A stretch of 64,000 nucleotides of DNA from Acidimicrobiales bacterium (GTDB taxonomy: Bacteria; Actinomycetota; Acidimicrobiia; Acidimicrobiales; SZUA-35), in contig JAHDBV010000002.1 in assembly GCA_020630195.1 (NCBI GenBank), positions 62,001-126,000 on the forward strand, written 5' to 3'. The translations under genes and the position numbers were made by a program. The first letter of the stretch is position 1. Each line of letters begins with the position of its first letter. Shown piece after piece: positions 53,029 through 61,409 of this stretch. A model generated the notes under the pieces. It did no database searches. It was not told where the DNA came from and saw only the letters and a program-made list of their open reading frames with translations.

Positions 53029-53655
53029 ATGGCCGATGAGCTGCTCGACGAGGTCGATCCCGCCACCGGAGCCGTGCTCAGAACCATGAGTCGGACCGTC
53101 GCCCACGCCGAGGGTCGGTGGCATCAGGTCTTCCATGCCCTCGTGGCGTCGCCGGCTCGGGGCTCGGTCGTGCTCCAGCGGCGAGCCGCCACCAAGTCGG
53201 CCTTCCCCTCGCTGCTCGATTTCTCCGCCACCGGACATCTCGAGGCCGGGGAGACCCCACTCGAGGGTCGTCGCGAACTCGAGGAGGAGCTCGGCGTCGA
53301 GGTCGAACCGGACGCGCTGGTCCCCCTCGGCACCCGCCTGCTCGCCGACGACGCGGGCGAGGGGCGCAATCGAGAACTGGTCCACGTCTTCCTCGCCGCC
53401 GACGATCGGGCACTCGTCGACTACCGCCCGCCGGTCGACGAGGTCGACGGGCTCGTGGAGATCGGCGTCGACACACTGCTCGGTGTGCTCGCCGACCCCG
53501 GGTTCCGCGGCACCGCGACCGAGGCCACCACCACCGGCGTCTCGTCGATCGAGGTGACCCGCGACGACCTCGTGGCCGGCGAGGAGGGCTACTGGGTCGT
53601 GCTCGTCACGATGGCGAGTCGGTTCCTCGCCGGCGAACGGCCCCTCGCCGTCTGA
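53029..53655 (+). CDS. Nudix hydrolase (IPP-isomerase-like N-terminus)
   Basis: The 208-aa protein opens with LLDEVDPATGAVLRTMSRTVAHAEG and WHQVFHALV, the pattern of COG1443-type Nudix proteins related to isopentenyl diphosphate isomerase. The Nudix box reads GHLEAGETPLEGRRELEEEL, with the metal-binding REL-EE core intact. Compared with the consensus Gx5Ex7REUxEExGU, the second spacer is one residue short (x6). Substrate would be a nucleoside diphosphate linked to another group; unknown. Leaderless start supported by TAGGGT. It converges with folE with a 9-bp gap. Confidence 0.8.
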   Translation: MADELLDEVDPATGAVLRTMSRTVAHAEGRWHQVFHALVASPARGSVVLQRRAATKSAFPSLLDFSATGHLEAGETPLEGRRELEEELGVEVEPDALVPLGTRLLADDAGEGRNRELVHVFLAADDRALVDYRPPVDEVDGLVEIGVDTLLGVLADPGFRGTATEATTTGVSSIEVTRDDLVAGEEGYWVVLVTMASRFLAGERPLAV

Positions 53656-53664
53656 GCGCGTCGG

Positions 53665-54264
53665 TCAGGACCGCTGGCCGGCGTTGATGAGCCCGAGCGC
53701 CTCGGCGCGGGTGGCCGGGTTCTCCTTCATCAAGCCCCGCACCGCCGAGGTGGTCGTCAGTGCGCCGGGTTTGCGGGCGCCCCGGATCGTCATGCAGAGG
53801 TGCTCGGCCTCGATGACCACGAGCGCCCCGGCGGCACCGAGGCGGTCCATGATCGCCTCGGTCACCTGCTTGGTCAGTCGCTCCTGCACCTGGAGACGGC
53901 TCGCGTAGCCGTCGACCACCCGGGCGAGCTTCGAGAGTCCGCAGACGAACCCGTCGGGGCCGGGGAGGTAGGCGACGTGGGCCTTGCCCAAGAACGGCAG
54001 CATGTGGTGCTCACACAGCGAGCTGAACGGGATGTCGCGGACGATCACCATCTCGTTGTGGTCGACCTCGAACTGCTTGGCCAGATGATCGCCGGGGTCC
54101 TCGGCATAGCCACGCAGGGTCTCGGCATGCGCCCGGGCCACCCGGGCGGGCGTCTCGAGCAGGCCGTCACGGTCGGGGTCCTCACCGACGGCGATGAGGA
54201 TCTCCCGGACGGCGGCTTCGATGCGTGCGAGATCGACGGGGGACGTGTCGTACTGGTCGGTCAC
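53665..54264 (-). CDS. folE: GTP cyclohydrolase I
   Basis: The 199-aa enzyme converts GTP to 7,8-dihydroneopterin triphosphate, the first step of tetrahydrofolate synthesis. Zinc ligands are visible as Cys84 and His87 in [11 protein letters not shown] and Cys157 in [35 protein letters not shown] is a family block. Its ATG overlaps the stop of the LysR-2 gene (ATGA at 54261-54264), which is an unusual pairing: folate synthesis is placed directly behind a regulator of a methylamine-type oxidase. Because sarcosine oxidase, dimethylglycine dehydrogenase and the DmdA-like protein all use folate, this suggests folate supply is raised with the pathway (inference). Confidence 0.95.
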   Translation of the reverse strand: MTDQYDTSPVDLARIEAAVREILIAVGEDPDRDGLLETPARVARAHAETLRGYAEDPGDHLAKQFEVDHNEMVIVRDIPFSSLCEHHMLPFLGKAHVAYLPGPDGFVCGLSKLARVVDGYASRLQVQERLTKQVTEAIMDRLGAAGALVVIEAEHLCMTIRGARKPGALTTTSAVRGLMKENPATRAEALGLINAGQRS

Positions 54265-55139
54265 GCCGGGAGACTACGGCCGTCGGCCGGTCGACCCCGG
54301 AGGTCGTGTTCGAACTCTTCCACGAGCGCCCGGACCGCGGCCGAGCGGGTCCGGCGGTTGGTCCGGATCACGAACGACGCCTCGGGGAGGGCCGTGTCGA
54401 CCCCGTCGGGAGCCCAGTCCACCAGACCCGGCGCGAGCCCACGTTCGTTGATCACCCCGATCCCCATCCCGGCGCGCAGCGCATCGACCACCGACGCCGA
54501 CGACGGCGCCTCGTAGGCGACGTAGTGGGCCAGGCCGACCCGCTCGAGTTCGGCGGCCATCAACGGGCGATAGAGACAACGCCGGCCGAAGGTCACGAGC
54601 GGAACCGGGGTGCCACGCTCCCAGACCGGCTCGGGCCCCCGCACCCACCGCAGACCCTCGGTCCAGACCACGTGATCGTCGGCGTCGGGGGCGATCGTGG
54701 CGAGCAACGCCAGATCGAGTTCACCCGTCGCCAGATCCGACTCGAGTTCGGTCGACAGACCGACACGGACGTGGAGCTGCACGAGCGGGTGACGGCGACG
54801 GAAGCTCGACACCACGGCGGCGAGGTCGACCGCATCGAGCTCGTCGTTGGCCCCGAGATGCACCGTGCCCTCGAGCTGCGAGCGCTGCAGCCGATCGACC
54901 GCCTCGTCGTGGGCCGCGACGATCCGCTCGGCGTGATCGAGCAGCTCCCGGCCGAGCTCGGTCAGTCCGAGTTCCCGACCGTCGCGACGGAACAGCGTGG
55001 CGCCGAGGCGTTCCTCGAGCCGCTTCATCTTCCACGAGACCGCCGACTGCGTGAGGTGCAGTTGTGCCGCCGCCGCCGTGAAGCTGCCGGTGGTCGCGAC
55101 CGCCCGGAACGCCCGGAGCGATTCGGTGTCGAGCCGCAT
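54261..55139 (-). CDS. LysR-type transcriptional regulator (LysR-2), paralogue of LysR-1
   Basis: The 292-aa regulator has a helix-turn-helix in [20 protein letters not shown] (about 22-41) and an effector domain with [15 protein letters not shown], nearly the same block as in LysR-1 at 38961. It is divergent from the FAD oxidoreductase gene at 55250 across 110 bp, the classical LysR arrangement, and is coupled to folE downstream by a 4-bp overlap. The intergenic region contains a TGTCAT half-site on the minus strand (55169-55174) like those in the TCATG repeats elsewhere. Confidence 0.85.
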   Translation of the reverse strand: MRLDTESLRAFRAVATTGSFTAAAAQLHLTQSAVSWKMKRLEERLGATLFRRDGRELGLTELGRELLDHAERIVAAHDEAVDRLQRSQLEGTVHLGANDELDAVDLAAVVSSFRRRHPLVQLHVRVGLSTELESDLATGELDLALLATIAPDADDHVVWTEGLRWVRGPEPVWERGTPVPLVTFGRRCLYRPLMAAELERVGLAHYVAYEAPSSASVVDALRAGMGIGVINERGLAPGLVDWAPDGVDTALPEASFVIRTNRRTRSAAVRALVEEFEHDLRGRPADGRSLPA

Positions 55140-55249
55140 GCCTGCAGTCTCGCAGCCCCGTGGCGGGTATGACAGGGACTGGGGTCGGGGCTAGCCGATT
55201 CGCGGCGGATTCGATGGCGGGTCGGCCCGGTTGGTGGAACGATCCGGGC

Positions 55250-56602
55250 ATGAGCGACTCGCCGTCCGCCCCGTTCGCCCAGTCGGACCCGGCCCCCGAC
55301 ACCGAGGTCGACGCCGTCGTCATCGGCGCCGGTGTGATCGGCGGAGCCGTCGGGTTCGAACTCGCCCGGCGCGGGTGGTCGACGCTCAACGTCGACACCC
55401 TCCCCGCCGCCGGCTACGGATCCACGGCCAACTCCTGTGCGATCGTCCGCTTCAGCTACTCCACGGCCCCGGGCGTCGCCCTCGCGTGGGAGGGCATGCA
55501 CTACTGGAAGCACTGGGCCGACTACCTCGAAGCCGACGACGAACGAGGGCTCATCGAGTTCGTCCAGTGCGGCATGGCGATCCTGCTCACCGACGACGGC
55601 GGCCACGGCGCAGCCACGAAGCCGATCTGGGACCGCCTCGGGGTGCCCCACGAAGAGTGGTCGATCGAGGAGTTCCGGCGACGGGCGCCGGTGTTCGACA
55701 CGGGCGTGTTCGGCCCACCGAGTCGACCGTCCGACGACGCGTTCTGGAACGATGCGTCCGGCCAGCACGTCGGTGCGCTGTTCTGTCCGGACGCCGGCTA
55801 CATCGACGATCCCCAGCTCTCGTGCCACAACCTCGAACGGGCCACCGAGGCGAAGGGCGGAGCGTTCTGGTTCAACTCGAAGGTCGTCGAGGTCACCCGT
55901 GAGGACGGACGCGTGAGCGGTGTGGTGCTCGAGGACGGTCGGCGGGTGCGGGCGAAGGTCGTCGTGAACGTCGCCGGCCCGCACTCGTATCTGGTGAACG
56001 AGATGGCCGGGCTGGCCGGCACGATGACGATCGGCACCCGGGCGCTCCGCCACGAGGTCCATCACGTGCCCGGCCCGAACGACTGGGACTATTCGACCCT
56101 GGGGTTCAACGTCGCCGACGACGACTCCGGCATCTACCTGCGTGGCCAACCCGGCAACCACGTGCTGATCGGGTCGGCCGACCCGGCGTGTGACCCGCAG
56201 GTGATCGTCGACCCGGACGACTACGACCGCACGATCGACCCCGACCAGTGGGAAGCACAGGTCCTGCGGGCCAACCGCCGCATCCCCTCGATGGGCGTGC
56301 CCCACGAGAAGAAGGGCATCGTCGATCTCTACGACCTCAGCGACGACTGGGGACCGATCTACGACCGGACCGACCTCGACGGCTTCTACGTGGCGATCGG
56401 CACCAGCGGCAACCAGTACAAGAACGCAGGCTCGGTGGGTCACCTCATGGCCGAGCTGATCACCGCGGTCGAGCGCGGCCACGATCACGACCGGGACCCC
56501 ATCCGGGTGACCGGCCGTTACACGGGCTGGGAGATCGACACCGCACAGTTCCGCCGCAACCGGCCGATCAACCGCAACTCCTCGATGAGCGTGCACGGCT
56601 GA
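55250..56602 (+). CDS. FAD-dependent oxidoreductase, sarcosine-oxidase-like DAO family (copy 2)
   Basis: The 450-aa paralogue of the gene at 42122 has FAD-binding GAGVIGGAVGFELARRG (26-42), GSTANSCAIVRFSYS, VVNVAGPHSYLVNEMAG and the end YDRTDLDGFYVAIGTSGNQY. Like copy 1, it should oxidise a secondary or tertiary amine; no covalent-flavin motif was identified with certainty. The ATG at 55250 is chosen over earlier in-frame starts because the family N-terminus follows it; an AACGAT box 6 nt upstream is a weak leaderless -10. It is divergent from LysR-2 and converges with dimethylglycine dehydrogenase with a 16-bp gap. Confidence 0.8.
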   Translation: MSDSPSAPFAQSDPAPDTEVDAVVIGAGVIGGAVGFELARRGWSTLNVDTLPAAGYGSTANSCAIVRFSYSTAPGVALAWEGMHYWKHWADYLEADDERGLIEFVQCGMAILLTDDGGHGAATKPIWDRLGVPHEEWSIEEFRRRAPVFDTGVFGPPSRPSDDAFWNDASGQHVGALFCPDAGYIDDPQLSCHNLERATEAKGGAFWFNSKVVEVTREDGRVSGVVLEDGRRVRAKVVVNVAGPHSYLVNEMAGLAGTMTIGTRALRHEVHHVPGPNDWDYSTLGFNVADDDSGIYLRGQPGNHVLIGSADPACDPQVIVDPDDYDRTIDPDQWEAQVLRANRRIPSMGVPHEKKGIVDLYDLSDDWGPIYDRTDLDGFYVAIGTSGNQYKNAGSVGHLMAELITAVERGHDHDRDPIRVTGRYTGWEIDTAQFRRNRPINRNSSMSVHG

Positions 56603-56618
56603 CGCCGCGGATCTCCGC

Positions 56619-59138
56619 TCAGGAACGCATCCGGGTCCCGCTCGGATCGAACGGCGGCGCCGTGAGCCGGCGGGCCGGACGCTGATTGCCGATGATCTCG
56701 ATCTCCCACCCGTCGTCGGACTCCGCGAGATCGATCGGCACGTACCCGAGCGCCAGGCTCATGCCCGAGTGGTGGGCGAAGCCGCCGGAGGTCACCCACC
56801 CGACGACCTCACCGTCGTGGGCGATGGGTTCGTCGCCGATGCAGTCGGCGGCGGCCTCACCGTCGGCGACGGTGATCTCGAACGCCACGAGCTTGCGCGC
56901 CGGTCCCGCCTCGGCGACGGCCCGGGCGGCGTCACGCCCGATGAAGTCGCCCTTGTCGAGCTTCACCATCCAGCCCATGTTGGCTTCGTAGGGGTCGTAG
57001 ATCGGGCGGTACTCCGTGGCCCAGGAGCCCCAGAGCTTGTCGAGCCGCATCGAGTCGAGCGCCCTCAGTCCGAACAGCCGGATGTCGTGCGCCTCGCCCG
57101 CCGCCATCAGCTCGGCGAAGAGTTGCCGCACATAGGCGGGTCGGCACCAGATCTCGTAGCCGAGATCGCCGGTGAAGCTCACCCGGCCGACGAGGGCGGG
57201 GGAGCGTCCGACCCAGGTCTCCCGGATGTCCCGGAAGGCGAACCCGTCGTCGGAGGCGTCGAAGTCGACCAACTGCTCGAGCACGGCTCGGGCCTTCGGA
57301 CCGGCGATCGACAACCCGCACAGATCCGGTCCGAGCGCTCGCACCGAGACCGACCGGTCGTCGGGGAGGTGGGCGTCGAACCAGCGCTCGTGGTAGCGCT
57401 CGGCGGGACCGGAGCCGAAGATCATGAACCGCTCGTCGCCTCCCGGGTGGGCCGGTGCGAGACAGGCGACGGTGAAGTCGCCGATGAGCCTGCCCTGCTC
57501 GTTCAGCATCGGCGTCAGCACCAGGCGGCCGGCCTTCGGCATGCGGTTGGCCAGCATCGACTCGAGCCAGGCGCGAGCACCCGGGCCCTCCACCTCGTAC
57601 TTCGCGTAGCCGGTGATGTCGAGCAGACCGACACCCGCTCGAACGGCGGCGACCTCCTCGCCGACGACCTCGAACGCATTCGAGCGACGGAACGTGACGT
57701 CCTCCACCGCCTCCTCGCCGGCACGCTGGAACCAGAGCGGGTACTCGAGGCCATAGCTCGCGCCCATCACGGCGTTGCGGGCCACGAACTCGTCGTGCAG
57801 GGGTGTCGTGAGATGGTCCCGGCCGGCCGGCAGTTCCTCGTTCGGGAAGGTGATCCGGAAGCGTCGGCCGTAGTTCTCGACGACCTTCGCGTTCGTGTAA
57901 CGCGGTGTCGCCCAGTCGCCGAAGCGGGCGTTGTCCATGCCCCACACGTCGAACCCGGGATCGCCGTCGATGATCCAGTTCGCCATCGACAACCCGACGC
58001 CGCCGCCCTGGGAGAGGCCGGCCATGATCCCGCACGCCAGCCACATGCCCGGCTGGTTCCGCACGGGGCCGATCACGGGGTTGCCGTCGGGGGCGAAGGT
58101 GAACGGTCCGTTGATGGTCTGGGCGAGGCCGACCTCGTTGAAGATCGGGAAGTGCTGGAAGCCGACATCGAGGTTGGCGGCGATGCGCTCGAGATCGGGC
58201 GGGAGCAGCTGGGCACCGAAGCTCCACGGGGTCTCGTGGGGCATCCAGGGCACACCGTTCGGTTCGTAGGTGCCGAGCAGCAGGCCCTCACCCTCCTCCC
58301 GCATGTAGATCTCGCCGCCGAGGTCCATCACGTGGAAGCCCGGCAGGCTCGAGCTCTCGCGCCACTCGGCGAGTTCGGGGACCGGCTCGGTGAGCACGTA
58401 CATGTGCTCCATCGCCAGGATCGGGAGCTCGAGGCCGGTCATCCGGCCGACTTCGCGGGCCCAGAGGCCACCGGCGTTGACCACGTGCTCGCAGTCGATG
58501 TGGCCCAACGGTTCGGAGATCGTCGCCGCCCGTGGGTCGCTGGCGGCGTTGACCTGGGCCCGGGTGTCGTGCAGGTGCACCCGCCAGGTCCCATCCGCGT
58601 TGCGGGTGATGTCGTGGGCCCATGTGTACTTGTGGATCTCGGCCCCGGCCTGCTTCGCACACTCGGCGTAGGCATGGGTGACACCCGACGGGTCGACATG
58701 GCCCTCGTGGGCGTCGAACATCGCACCCTTGAAGAACGACGGGTCGAGGAACGGGACCATGTCGTGGGCTTCTTCGGCCGAGATCAGGTGTGCGTCCATC
58801 CCGAGGTACTTGGCCCGGGCGTTGGCCATCTTGAGGAAGTCCCAGCGCTCGTCGGAGTCGGCCAGCACGAGGCCGCCGGTCAGGTGCACGCCGCAGTCGC
58901 GGCCCGAGCGTTCCTCGATGCTCTTGTAGAGCTCGACGGTGTACTTCTGCAGCGCCGCCACGTTCGGGTCGCCGTTGAGCGTGTGCATGCCGCCGGCGGA
59001 GTGCCAGGTCGAGCCGTGGGTCAGTTCACGCCGCTCGACCATGACCACGTCGGTCCAGCCCCGCTCGGTGAGGTGGAACAGCACGGACGCGCCGATCACG
59101 CCTCCGCCGATCACCACGACCTGTGCGCTCTGCTTCAT
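56619..59138 (-). CDS. Dimethylglycine/sarcosine dehydrogenase-like flavoprotein with GcvT domain
   Basis: The 839-aa protein has an N-terminal DAO domain and a C-terminal GcvT-type folate domain, the layout of dimethylglycine and sarcosine dehydrogenases. FAD motif GGGVIGAS is at 11-18. His46 in HGSTWHSAG corresponds to the histidine that binds FAD covalently in dimethylglycine dehydrogenase. The folate domain begins about residue 430 and contains SFTGDLGYEIWCRPAYV and RLDKLWGSWATEYRP. It would demethylate dimethylglycine to sarcosine with transfer of the methyl group to tetrahydrofolate. The ATG at 59138 has GGGAG 8 nt upstream. It lies 45 bp behind the MttB-family gene and is probably in its operon. 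Confidence 0.85.
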   Translation of the reverse strand: MKQSAQVVVIGGGVIGASVLFHLTERGWTDVVMVERRELTHGSTWHSAGGMHTLNGDPNVAALQKYTVELYKSIEERSGRDCGVHLTGGLVLADSDERWDFLKMANARAKYLGMDAHLISAEEAHDMVPFLDPSFFKGAMFDAHEGHVDPSGVTHAYAECAKQAGAEIHKYTWAHDITRNADGTWRVHLHDTRAQVNAASDPRAATISEPLGHIDCEHVVNAGGLWAREVGRMTGLELPILAMEHMYVLTEPVPELAEWRESSSLPGFHVMDLGGEIYMREEGEGLLLGTYEPNGVPWMPHETPWSFGAQLLPPDLERIAANLDVGFQHFPIFNEVGLAQTINGPFTFAPDGNPVIGPVRNQPGMWLACGIMAGLSQGGGVGLSMANWIIDGDPGFDVWGMDNARFGDWATPRYTNAKVVENYGRRFRITFPNEELPAGRDHLTTPLHDEFVARNAVMGASYGLEYPLWFQRAGEEAVEDVTFRRSNAFEVVGEEVAAVRAGVGLLDITGYAKYEVEGPGARAWLESMLANRMPKAGRLVLTPMLNEQGRLIGDFTVACLAPAHPGGDERFMIFGSGPAERYHERWFDAHLPDDRSVSVRALGPDLCGLSIAGPKARAVLEQLVDFDASDDGFAFRDIRETWVGRSPALVGRVSFTGDLGYEIWCRPAYVRQLFAELMAAGEAHDIRLFGLRALDSMRLDKLWGSWATEYRPIYDPYEANMGWMVKLDKGDFIGRDAARAVAEAGPARKLVAFEITVADGEAAADCIGDEPIAHDGEVVGWVTSGGFAHHSGMSLALGYVPIDLAESDDGWEIEIIGNQRPARRLTAPPFDPSGTRMRS

Positions 59139-59183
59139 GTCTCGTTCTCCCAACGGATGGCTCGGGCCGGGCCCGGGCTCGGT

Positions 59184-60746
59184 TCAGAAATCGGTGGCGA
59201 CGCCGCCTTCGGCGATGCGCCGGTCGACGTAGTCGCGCAGCTCGGCGGCGATCGCGTCGTCGATCGGCGGCGCCTCGAAGTCGGCCAGGATCTCGCCCGC
59301 CACCTTCGCGGCACGGTCGCCGGCGATCGGGGCGCCGCCTTCGGTCCAGGTCTCCCAGTTGCGCCAGTCCGAGACCATGGGGGAGTAGAACTCCGTCGCG
59401 TACCGGGCCTGGGTGTGTGGCTCGCCGAAGAAGTGGCCGGACGGTCCGACGGCGGTGATCGCCTCGAGGGCCAGCGCGTCCGGGTCGGTGTCGACGGGGC
59501 GGAGGTAGGTCGAGACCATGTTCAACAGGTCGGCGTCCATCACCATCTTGGCGTAGCTCGCATGCAGGCCGCCCTCCATCCACCCGGCGGCGTGGAAGAC
59601 GAGGTCGGCGCCACCCGTCACCGCGCCCCACAACGCCCAGGTCGACTCGTAGCCCGCCTGGGCATCGACGTTGTTCGAGGCACTCACGTTCGAGGAGCGG
59701 TAGGGCAGCCCGTAGCGCCGGCACAGCTGACCCGTGATGGTCGCCGCCCGTGCGTACTCGGGGGTGCCGAATGCGGGCGACCCCGACCGCATGTCCACGT
59801 TCGAGGTGAACCCGCCGTAGATCACCGGCGCACCCCGGCGGACGACCTGGGAGAAGCAGATGCCGGCGAGCGCCTCGGCGTTCTGCTGCACGATCGCCCC
59901 GGCGACCGTGATCGGTGCCATCGCCCCGGCGAGGGTGAACGGGGTGATGATGGACACCTGATTCCGGCTCGCCATCTGGATGATGCCCTCGAGCATCGGG
60001 GTGTCGTAGGTCAGTGGGGAGTTCGCGTTGATCACCGTCGTGAGGCTCGGCTGGGTGTCGAGGGTCTCGTCGTCGATGCCCCGGGCGATCCGGACCATCT
60101 CGAGCCCGTCGAGGTTGCGCTCCCGTCCGAGCGAGTAGATGTGGAACGCCTTGTCCGAGAGCGTGTGCACGTCGTAGGCGCACTCCAGGTGGCGGATCGA
60201 CGCGTGGAGGTCGACCGCCTCCACCGGGTACCCGCCGAAGAAGTGCACGGGGTTGAGCATCTGGCCGAGCTTCACGAGGTCCCGGAAACCGTCCCGGTCG
60301 CCGGTGCGACGCTCGCCGTCGAGCCCGATGTAGTTGGGTGCCGAGGCGACCGACCCGAACGTCAGGTGGCCGTCGCCGATGCGGAGGTCCTTCGCCGGTG
60401 TCCGACCGTGGAGCGTGAACGACGACGGCGCCGAGCCGACGAAGTCCATGAGCATCTCGGGGTCGAACCGGACTCGCATGCCCTCGACCCGGGCGCCGGC
60501 GTCGGCGAGCCGGCGTCGGGCGTCGTCGTGGAGGAACTCGATGCCGTGGTCACGCAACAGCGTGAGCGAGGCCGAGTGGATCGCCTCGAGCTGGTCGTCG
60601 TCGACGAGGGTGGTGGGGGTGATCGTCCGTCGGGGTTGGCCGAACGGAGGCTGCTCGGCCACGGCGCTGCGCACGCGCTTCGTGCGCTGCGACCGGCGGC
60701 GCCGGCCGCCCGACGATGCCGCGCCCGGATCCTGATCGTCACTCAT
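59184..60746 (-). CDS. Trimethylamine methyltransferase (MttB) family protein, non-pyrrolysine
   Basis: The 520-aa protein begins with an Arg-rich tail (GGRRRRSQRTKR) and continues with the MttB pattern DQLEAIHSASLTLLRDHGIE. The core includes HTLSDKAFHIYSLGRERN, PLTYDTPMLEGIIQMASRN and a GGADLVFHAAGWMEGGL segment. The frame has no internal amber codon, so it belongs to the non-pyrrolysine branch, whose known members (such as MtgB) demethylate glycine betaine and related quaternary amines with a corrinoid protein. No corrinoid partner gene is in the window. The ATG at 60746 has TAGCGT 8 nt upstream and a TCATG-type repeat further up. The dimethylglycine dehydrogenase follows, so betaine is a likely substrate. 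Confidence 0.8.
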   Translation of the reverse strand: MSDDQDPGAASSGGRRRRSQRTKRVRSAVAEQPPFGQPRRTITPTTLVDDDQLEAIHSASLTLLRDHGIEFLHDDARRRLADAGARVEGMRVRFDPEMLMDFVGSAPSSFTLHGRTPAKDLRIGDGHLTFGSVASAPNYIGLDGERRTGDRDGFRDLVKLGQMLNPVHFFGGYPVEAVDLHASIRHLECAYDVHTLSDKAFHIYSLGRERNLDGLEMVRIARGIDDETLDTQPSLTTVINANSPLTYDTPMLEGIIQMASRNQVSIITPFTLAGAMAPITVAGAIVQQNAEALAGICFSQVVRRGAPVIYGGFTSNVDMRSGSPAFGTPEYARAATITGQLCRRYGLPYRSSNVSASNNVDAQAGYESTWALWGAVTGGADLVFHAAGWMEGGLHASYAKMVMDADLLNMVSTYLRPVDTDPDALALEAITAVGPSGHFFGEPHTQARYATEFYSPMVSDWRNWETWTEGGAPIAGDRAAKVAGEILADFEAPPIDDAIAAELRDYVDRRIAEGGVATDF

Positions 60747-60754
60747 CGCGGGCG

Positions 60755-60760
60755 ACGCTA
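60755..60760 (-). promoter_or_regulatory. -10 box (TAGCGT) of leaderless MttB-family gene
   Basis: TAGCGT on the minus strand lies 8 nt before the ATG at 60746. Confidence 0.5.
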
Positions 60761-60771
60761 GTTCGCACCCG

Positions 60772-60799
60772 TGTCATGCGGCCGTGGCGCTGCATGACA
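60772..60799. promoter_or_regulatory. Inverted repeat TGTCATGC-N12-GCATGACA, candidate operator
   Basis: Perfect 8-bp half-sites with a 12-bp spacer lie 11-39 bp upstream of the -10 box of the MttB-family gene. A further TCATGA palindrome sits at 60813-60818, over the stop of the GFA gene. It shares the GTCATGCGGCC core with the site at 43517. Confidence 0.5.
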
Positions 60800-60812
60800 G
60801 ACCCTGCTGGTC

Positions 60813-61256
60813 TCATGACGGGGGTGCCGCCTCGGCGGACGAGCCGGGCTGGGTCTCGAACGCGGGGATGTCGTCGGCGAGATGCACGTACTCGCCGGCG
60901 GTCGAGATCCACCACTGTTCGGCGGTCACCATGCCCGAGGTGTCGTCGAGCAGGCCGGCACACACCGACCACGTGTCGAGGCCACCGTGGGTCCAGAACG
61001 CCGAGGCCCCACACGTCGAGCAGAAGCCGTAGGCGACGTTCGGATCATCGTGCGGGTGGAACCAGGTGAGGGTCGCCGCCGCGTCGAGGTGGATGTCGAC
61101 GATGCGGGCCGAGCTCGCGGCGATGTGGTGACCGGTCGCCTTGCGGCAACGGATGCAGTGACAATCGAGCACATCGCGCATCGGGCCGGTGATCCGGTAG
61201 CGCAGGCCCCCGCAGAGGCAACTCCCGGTCCGTTCGGTCGACGTCGTGTCGGTCAT
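60813..61256 (-). CDS. GFA/CENP-V family zinc protein (formaldehyde-activating type)
   Basis: The 147-aa protein shows the full cysteine pattern of the GFA family: Cys13-x-Cys15 in GSCLCGGLRY, Cys32-His-Cys34-x2-Cys37 in DCHCIRCRK, and Cys79-x2-Cys82 in FCSTCG, which bind two zincs. Some members condense formaldehyde with glutathione, but most are uncharacterised and the substrate thiol in actinobacteria may differ. The ATG at 61256 has GGAGGGAG just upstream. Its place beside demethylating enzymes that can release formaldehyde is suggestive. It is divergent from the DmdA-like gene; the 153-bp gap holds an AT-richer stretch and a GAACGTTC palindrome. Confidence 0.8.
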   Translation of the reverse strand: MTDTTSTERTGSCLCGGLRYRITGPMRDVLDCHCIRCRKATGHHIAASSARIVDIHLDAAATLTWFHPHDDPNVAYGFCSTCGASAFWTHGGLDTWSVCAGLLDDTSGMVTAEQWWISTAGEYVHLADDIPAFETQPGSSAEAAPPS

Positions 61257-61409
61257 GTCGCTCCCTCCGGGCGGTGCGGCGCCGATCTTGGTCCGGGCCC
61301 CGGTGCGGCGTCACGCTCCATCGGCGACGTTCCCATTTCCACGAGTTCCGGTTGTGAGCTGAACGTTCGTCCAGCATGCTTCCGGTCCCGTCGATGGAGG
61401 TCCCGTGCC

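Noticed and set aside
59139-59153. TTG start at 59153 for dimethylglycine dehydrogenase
   Set aside because: The ATG at 59138 has a well-placed GGGAG and directly precedes the family N-terminus.
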